From Nitrospiraceae bacterium (lineage in GTDB: Bacteria > Nitrospirota > Thermodesulfovibrionia > Thermodesulfovibrionales > Dissulfurispiraceae): a stretch of DNA of 55,314 bases. A program made the position numbers and the translations under genes. This document shows, piece by piece, positions 50,852 to 55,314 of this stretch. The stretch lies in contig JAAYUK010000041.1 of the NCBI GenBank assembly GCA_012517735.1, positions 1 through 55,314 of the forward strand, read 5' to 3'. Position 1 is the stretch's first letter. Each line of letters begins with the position of its first letter. The notes under the pieces were generated by a model. That model was not told the origin of the DNA and made no database searches. It saw nothing but the letters and a program-made list of their open reading frames with translations.

Positions 50852-52207
50852 TCAGTGTCCGGCCGCATTCAGGTACATCAGCCGCGCACGCCGCTGCATT
50901 TCCCGGTGATCGACGATCGGCTCACAATATGCCAGCCGGTATTTGAGCGGGTCATGGATACGCGCCGGTGATTCGTTGCGCAGCTCCGGTACATGGCGCT
51001 TGATGTAGGTGCATTCCGGATCGAAGCGTTGCGACTGGAGGATCGGACTGAAGATGCGCAATGGTTTCGGATCTGCCCCCACCGAAGCAGACCACTGCCA
51101 GTTGCCGATGTTCACGGATTCGTCATAATCGAGAAGCAGATCGGCAAAATGCCTTTCCCCCATTCGCCAATCCATGAGCAGATCCTTTGTGAGAAATGAG
51201 GCGACAATCATCCGAACCCGGCCATGCATCCAGCCCTCCTGCCGGAGCTGACGCATGCCTGCATCGACAATCGGATATCCTGTTTTCCCCTCCTGCCAGG
51301 CGGCAAACCGGGCAGCATCATATCGCCACGCAAGCCCCCGCCGCTTCGCCTGAAATTCGAACGTGCGGGTTTCGGGGAAATGATGCATGATGTGATACCA
51401 GAAGTCCCGCCATGCAAGCTCTGAGATGAACGTGCCCGCATGACAGGATGGGCTTTCCGTGCTGATGACATGGCGGTAAAGCTGCCGGATTGACAGGAGC
51501 CCGAAACGGAGATACGGCGACATGCGGGATGTCCCCGCAATGCCGGGCTGGTTGCGCGTCTCTGCATAGCGACAGGGATCAAATGTTCGCAGAAGCTGTT
51601 TCCAGCCATCCGCCTGCCATGGCAGACCAGTCCTTTGTGCGTGGCGATCGATGAGATGCGCGCCGGGTTTGGCGGTTACGGGCATCCCGGGAATACGTGT
51701 TGGAGCGGGGGCGGGAGCTGTCTTGTCGATCTGCTGCCAGGCGCGGAAGAACGGCGTGAATACTTTTCGCGGCCCCATGGCTGCGGGCGGCACCAGCAGC
51801 GAGTCATCCATGCTATGCACGTCTACTCCCTGTTCAGAACAGATGCGGGCGACCGCATCGTCACGCTGTGTACCGTAGGCCGAATATGCCCGTGCATGAT
51901 AGAGCGCCTCAATGCGATGCTTTCTGAGCAGTCCGGGAAGGATTTCCACTGGATCGCCCTCAAGGATCAGCAATTGCGCTCCCGCGTTCTTCAGGGACGC
52001 GGCCAGTCCCCCCACTGCGTCGGCCAGAAAACGGACACGGGGATCCCGGTGGGGGAGAGCGGACAGGATGTTTGTGTCGAAGATGAAGAGCGGCAGGATT
52101 TCGGCGCTCTCGCGCAGCGCTCTCGTCAGGGCGGGGTTATCCGCTATCCGCAGATCGCGGCGGAACCAGACGAGAGCGCGATGGTATCGGGGTTCAGAAT
52201 GGCTCAT
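50852..52207 (-). CDS. phrB: Deoxyribodipyrimidine photolyase
   Basis: The 451-residue protein starts at ATG 52205-52207. The N-terminal antenna domain opens with RALVWFRRDLRIADNPAL. The FAD-binding C-terminal half shows ELAWRDFWYHIMHHFP, GKTGYPIVDAGMRQL, EGWMHGRVRMIVASFL and NIGNWQWSASVGADPKPLRI, typical of class I CPD photolyases that repair UV dimers with blue light. No ribosome site is visible; only 7 bp separate it from the end of waaA, so it is probably read as the last gene of the lpxB-waaA transcript. Confidence 0.93.
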   Translation of the reverse strand: MSHSEPRYHRALVWFRRDLRIADNPALTRALRESAEILPLFIFDTNILSALPHRDPRVRFLADAVGGLAASLKNAGAQLLILEGDPVEILPGLLRKHRIEALYHARAYSAYGTQRDDAVARICSEQGVDVHSMDDSLLVPPAAMGPRKVFTPFFRAWQQIDKTAPAPAPTRIPGMPVTAKPGAHLIDRHAQRTGLPWQADGWKQLLRTFDPCRYAETRNQPGIAGTSRMSPYLRFGLLSIRQLYRHVISTESPSCHAGTFISELAWRDFWYHIMHHFPETRTFEFQAKRRGLAWRYDAARFAAWQEGKTGYPIVDAGMRQLRQEGWMHGRVRMIVASFLTKDLLMDWRMGERHFADLLLDYDESVNIGNWQWSASVGADPKPLRIFSPILQSQRFDPECTYIKRHVPELRNESPARIHDPLKYRLAYCEPIVDHREMQRRARLMYLNAAGH

Positions 52208-52214
52208 TGTGTAA

Positions 52215-53483
52215 TCAAGAGGAATGAGCAGGAGCGAGGGTTGCCAGAATATCGAGGGTCCTGGCTGTCGCCCCGGCATTTTCTGCAAGAAAGGCCTTTG
52301 CCGCAGCCCCCATGGCTGTCCGTTTTGCCGGATCGCCCAGCAGTTCGATGATGTCGACAGCAAGGGATTCCTGCGTGGTGGGGCGGATTGCGCCCGCCTC
52401 GGCAAACTCATCAAGAAACGGAAAGTTGAACATGTGGGGACCGCAGAGAATCGCCTTGCCCCAGTAAGCAGGCTCAAGCGGGTTCTGTCCGCCATGCGGA
52501 ATGAACGAGCCTCCCATCACGGCGATGTCGGCCGCGGCATAGGCCGCCGAAAGTTCGCCGATGACATCGAGGAGAATTATCTGACCCGTGAATGCTGCTG
52601 CAGCTTTGACTGATGGCATCTGGCTCCGCTTCTGATACGGCAGCCCCGATTTTTTGAGCAGCATTTCGACTTCACCAAATCGTTCTGGATGTCTGGGCGC
52701 GAGGATGAGGTTCAGTGAAGGGTATGCCTTGACGGCGGTCCGGTATGCATCGAGAAGAAGCGCTTCTTCCGGATTGTGCGTGCTGCCTGCAATCAGCATC
52801 GGGCTCTGGAGGGTTTCCGTCCATGCAAGACGTTTCTCCGGAATGACAAGATCGAACTTGATATTGCCGGTCGCATGCACAGTTTCGCTGCGCGCCCCGA
52901 GCTTGCGTAACCGTTCCGCATACGTTTTGTTCTGAACGCAGAGGGCGCTCATGCGGACGAACACTGCTTCCATGAAAAAACGCATTTTCGCATATCCGCG
53001 ATACGAGCGCTCGGAGATGCGGCCGTTGACGAGAGCAACCGGTATGCCTCGGGCATGGCAGATGCGGATGGCATTGGGCCAGAGTTCGGTCTCCATGATC
53101 AGAAAGCGTTTTGGCCGCACTGCATCGAGAAAACGGTTCAGCGGACCGGGCAGATCGAATGGCATATAGGCGATCCGAACGCTTTCGCCAAAGCGCTCAC
53201 GGGCCACCTTCTGCCCGGTGTCGGTAATGGTGGTCAGAACGATCCGGAGATCGGCGAAGCGCTCACGGAGGCCACGGACAAGCGGCACGGCGGCAATGAC
53301 TTCGCCGACTGATACGGCGTGAATCCATACCGTTTCGCCACCGGCATCGGAGGTCTCTTCGATAACGCCCCGCTTTTCCCGGAGCCAGCGTGCCCGCAGA
53401 TGCCCGGGCCGCTTGCGGTATTCTGACAGCAGTACCGCCGTGAGCGCAGCTCGGTAGAGCAGGGAATAGGCGGCAAAAATCAC
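52215..53483 (-). CDS. waaA: Kdo transferase (3-deoxy-D-manno-octulosonic acid transferase)
   Basis: The 422-residue inner-membrane-associated glycosyltransferase has an N-terminal anchoring segment (FAAYSLLYRAALTAVLLSEY). Then come VWIHAVSVGEVIAAVPLVRG, METELWPNAIRICHARGIPV, ATGNIKFDL and the C-terminal GGSFIPHGGQNPLEPA nucleotide-sugar site. It should add Kdo to lipid A precursor. Its ATG overlaps the lpxB stop by 4 bp. Confidence 0.94.
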   Translation of the reverse strand: MIFAAYSLLYRAALTAVLLSEYRKRPGHLRARWLREKRGVIEETSDAGGETVWIHAVSVGEVIAAVPLVRGLRERFADLRIVLTTITDTGQKVARERFGESVRIAYMPFDLPGPLNRFLDAVRPKRFLIMETELWPNAIRICHARGIPVALVNGRISERSYRGYAKMRFFMEAVFVRMSALCVQNKTYAERLRKLGARSETVHATGNIKFDLVIPEKRLAWTETLQSPMLIAGSTHNPEEALLLDAYRTAVKAYPSLNLILAPRHPERFGEVEMLLKKSGLPYQKRSQMPSVKAAAAFTGQIILLDVIGELSAAYAAADIAVMGGSFIPHGGQNPLEPAYWGKAILCGPHMFNFPFLDEFAEAGAIRPTTQESLAVDIIELLGDPAKRTAMGAAAKAFLAENAGATARTLDILATLAPAHSS

Positions 53484-54718
53484 GACCGCTCTCCTGACGG
53501 AACCGCATGGGCAATCGCTGCGATATGCCCGGCGACGGTCTTGGTCGCTTCTTTCCCGAGGAAAAGATTCCTGACGAGGCGGTACTGTTGCAAACAGTCG
53601 TTCCGGTGTTCCGGGTCGTCCATCAGTCTCAGTACTTCCCCAAGAATATTGCCTGCGGAAACATCCTTCTGCAGCAGCTCAAGACTTCGGAACGCGGAAG
53701 CTTCAGCGCCGAGGGTGTCAAGGAGAATATTGGCGAGCGAGATGTAATTGACCTTGATGATCCGGCGGGCGATCCAGAAGGTTACCGGCGAGAGTCGATA
53801 GATGACGACATGCGGCACTCCGAGCATGGCTGCCTGAAAGGTGGACGTGCCGGACGCGATGATACCGCAGTCAGCGGCACACAGGGCGAGCAGTGAGTCA
53901 TCCACAATTCTTACCTGCCCGGGGACTTCCTGCTCCAGGGTGGTCTGCAGGAGGTCACGCACCGAATGATGGAGATTCGGGGCAACCGGAACCACATAAT
54001 CGTACTCCGGATGCTTCATGCGGAGGCCGTGCAGGGTCTCGACCAGCACCGGCAGCAGGGTGGTTATTTCATGATGCCTGCTGCCCGGCATGACGACGAG
54101 TGCCGGATCTGCAGCCGGAATGCCGAGCGCATTCCGCGCGGCATGCTTCAACTCAACGCTTCCGATGTCATATTCGCTCAATCCGAGGGCGGCAAGCCGC
54201 TGGCGGATTTCATCCATTACCGGATGGCCGACGAATGCGCAGGGCACCTGCTCGGCCCGATACAGGGATTCTTCAAACGGCAGGATCAGGGCAATAAAGT
54301 CCGCAATTTTTTTCATAGTCCTGATTCTGCCGGAACGCCATGCCCAGACCTGGGGACTGACGTAATAGAAGACCGGAATGCCGAGTGCTTTTGCGCGTGG
54401 CGCAATTTTCATGTTGAAGTCGGGATAATCAATGAGGACGAGAACCTGCGGGCGCTCAGCTGCGAGAGTCTCCAAAACGGTATGGTACGTGCGGCGGAGC
54501 TGGCGGAGCGATCTGACTGCTTCGAGCGCACCGAACGAGCTTGCAATACGGGAGAGCAACCTGACGCCGGCAGTCTCCATTTTTACCCCGCCGATGCCGC
54601 AGATGTCGATTCCGGGCCACTCAGCCCGCAGTACGTTTGCCAGCAGCGCTCCGTACATCTCACCGGAGCTTTCGCCGGCAATGATCATGACCCGCTGAAG
54701 TGGCATCCCGTTATTCAT
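53480..54718 (-). CDS. lpxB: Lipid-A-disaccharide synthase
   Basis: The 412-residue GT19 enzyme shows the N-terminal VMIIAGESSGEMYGALLANV, FGALEAVRSLRQL, the central DYPDFNMKIAPRAKALGIPV and YYVSPQVWAWRSGRI, GHPVMDE, and PGSRHHEITTLLPV. It joins UDP-diacylglucosamine and lipid X to the lipid A disaccharide. It is slightly longer than usual at the C-terminus (AHAVPSGERS). It is the first gene of the lpxB-waaA-phrB unit in this window. Confidence 0.95.
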   Translation of the reverse strand: MNNGMPLQRVMIIAGESSGEMYGALLANVLRAEWPGIDICGIGGVKMETAGVRLLSRIASSFGALEAVRSLRQLRRTYHTVLETLAAERPQVLVLIDYPDFNMKIAPRAKALGIPVFYYVSPQVWAWRSGRIRTMKKIADFIALILPFEESLYRAEQVPCAFVGHPVMDEIRQRLAALGLSEYDIGSVELKHAARNALGIPAADPALVVMPGSRHHEITTLLPVLVETLHGLRMKHPEYDYVVPVAPNLHHSVRDLLQTTLEQEVPGQVRIVDDSLLALCAADCGIIASGTSTFQAAMLGVPHVVIYRLSPVTFWIARRIIKVNYISLANILLDTLGAEASAFRSLELLQKDVSAGNILGEVLRLMDDPEHRNDCLQQYRLVRNLFLGKEATKTVAGHIAAIAHAVPSGERS

Positions 54719-54774
54719 GCGAAACGATTACCTGCCCGGGACCGAAATGCCCGGCACACACGACGTTTCCGAAG

Positions 54775-54792
54775 CTGAGCGGTTCCGCTCAG
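54775..54792. other. Small hairpin between aminotransferase and lpxB
   Basis: CTGAGCGG (54775-54782) and CCGCTCAG (54785-54792) form an 8-bp perfect stem with a 2-nt loop. Flanking CGACGTTTCCGA and TCGGACGTTGT can extend the pairing imperfectly. There is no T-run on either strand, so this is not a standard terminator. Confidence 0.5.
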
Positions 54793-54819
54793 AAGCAGCG
54801 TTTTCCGTCGGACGTTGTG

Positions 54820-55314
54820 CTATTTCCCAAGGCACGTCCTGATGACCGCAGCAGTCTCTTCGATATCCGCCGCCTCAAGCTCCGGATAGATCGGCAGCGA
54901 GAGTACGGTTGCCGCAACCTGCTCACAGACCGGGAAATCGCCGGCCCGATACCCATACGGCTGCATGGCTTCCTGCATATGGAGCGGGATCGGATAGTAG
55001 ACAACCGACGAGATGCCTCTTTCTTTCAGGGCCTGCTGGATCAGATCGCGTTTCGGGCTCTGAATGGTGTACTGATGATAGACATGGTAAGCCCCCGGCT
55101 TTTCGACCGGGCAGGTGACGATGTCCGAAAGCAGCCTGGTATACAGTCGTGCATTCTGGTTCCGCTTGCGATTGTACTCGTCAATATGCTCCATTTTTAC
55201 GAGCAGGATCGCTGCCTGCACTTCATCGAGCCGGCTGTTGTAGCCGAGGCATTCGTGGCGATAGCCGCCTTTGGAACCGTGGTTTCTGAGTTTCCTGATC
55301 TCGTCGGCTATTGC
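54820..55314 (-). CDS. DegT/DnrJ/EryC1/StrS-family aminotransferase (partial)
   Basis: The gene runs off the right edge; 164 codons of its 3' part are visible. Family marks are RNHGSKGGYRHECLGYNSRL with LDEVQAAILLVKM, then the late barrel segment YHQYTIQSPKRDLIQQALKE and YYPIPLHMQEAMQPYGY ending in LSLPIYPELEAADIEE. These PLP enzymes make amino sugars for LPS and other glycans. The PLP-binding Lys would lie outside the window, so activity cannot be checked. It is upstream of lpxB on the same strand, with a 101-bp gap. Confidence 0.92.
   Translation of the reverse strand, partial: AIADEIRKLRNHGSKGGYRHECLGYNSRLDEVQAAILLVKMEHIDEYNRKRNQNARLYTRLLSDIVTCPVEKPGAYHVYHQYTIQSPKRDLIQQALKERGISSVVYYPIPLHMQEAMQPYGYRAGDFPVCEQVAATVLSLPIYPELEAADIEETAAVIRTCLGK

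Overview
The window looks like a chromosomal piece from a Gram-negative anaerobe. LPS genes (waaC, a waaF-gmhB fusion, waaA, lpxB) imply an outer membrane. Three different [FeFe]-hydrogenase-type proteins, Fe-S ferredoxin domains throughout, and a Rex repressor imply anaerobic, hydrogen-linked redox metabolism. The mix (DUF294/actP/acs acetate operon, bifurcating-type hydrogenase, sigma54 regulator, Tat-exported Fe-S aldo/keto reductase) would suit Nitrospirota or Desulfobacterota. No rRNA or other phylogenetic marker is present, so this is inference only.

Layout. 1-6.1 kb: MFS transporter tail, LPS heptose genes, a PPC-domain protein, YchJ, small Cys-rich proteins, and a pair of ankyrin and TPR lipoproteins. 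6.3-9.7 kb: a sigma54 response regulator without an adjacent kinase, then uncharacterised genes closed by a terminator. 10.4-17.1 kb: an acetate block (cNMP/CBS/DUF294 regulator, DnaQ-like exonuclease, DUF485 protein, ActP, Acs) ending at a strong terminator. 17.1-23.9 kb: DUF1499 protein, a large hybrid histidine kinase, isochorismatase-family hydrolase, MFS transporter and a Gly/Ser-tailed membrane protein. 24.1-29.3 kb: a compact accessory block (cupin, AraC regulator, exported small protein, Tat-exported metallo-beta-lactamase-fold protein, a polytopic membrane protein and a His/Cys-rich soluble protein) for which I know no function.

30.0-44.9 kb is the hydrogen block: rex, a trimeric HydC-HydB-HydA bifurcating-type hydrogenase, aspartate ammonia-lyase, maturases HydF and HydE, a thioredoxin-like [2Fe-2S] protein, a PAS-containing sensory hydrogenase whose proton-relay Cys is replaced by Ala, and a SpoIIE/PP2C phosphatase. 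A group-B-like hydrogenase with its own small [2Fe-2S] protein converges on them. HydG, needed to build the H-cluster, is not in the window. The likely logic is NADH/NAD+ control by Rex, H2 production or uptake by HydABC, and H2 sensing by the sensory hydrogenase passed to the phosphatase.

45.1-50.7 kb: a REC-HATPase protein lacking the usual phospho-accepting His, a cyclase-family hydrolase, a probable 6S RNA, EngB, a cNMP-binding protein, a DUF6599 protein and a Tat/Fe-S aldo/keto reductase. 50.8-55.3 kb: photolyase, WaaA, LpxB and a DegT-family aminotransferase running off the end.

Five copies of one short non-coding element with 12-bp terminal inverted repeats, at least two of them flanked by 7-8 bp direct repeats, are scattered through the window. 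They look like a MITE family; one sits 16 bp before the hydE start codon.
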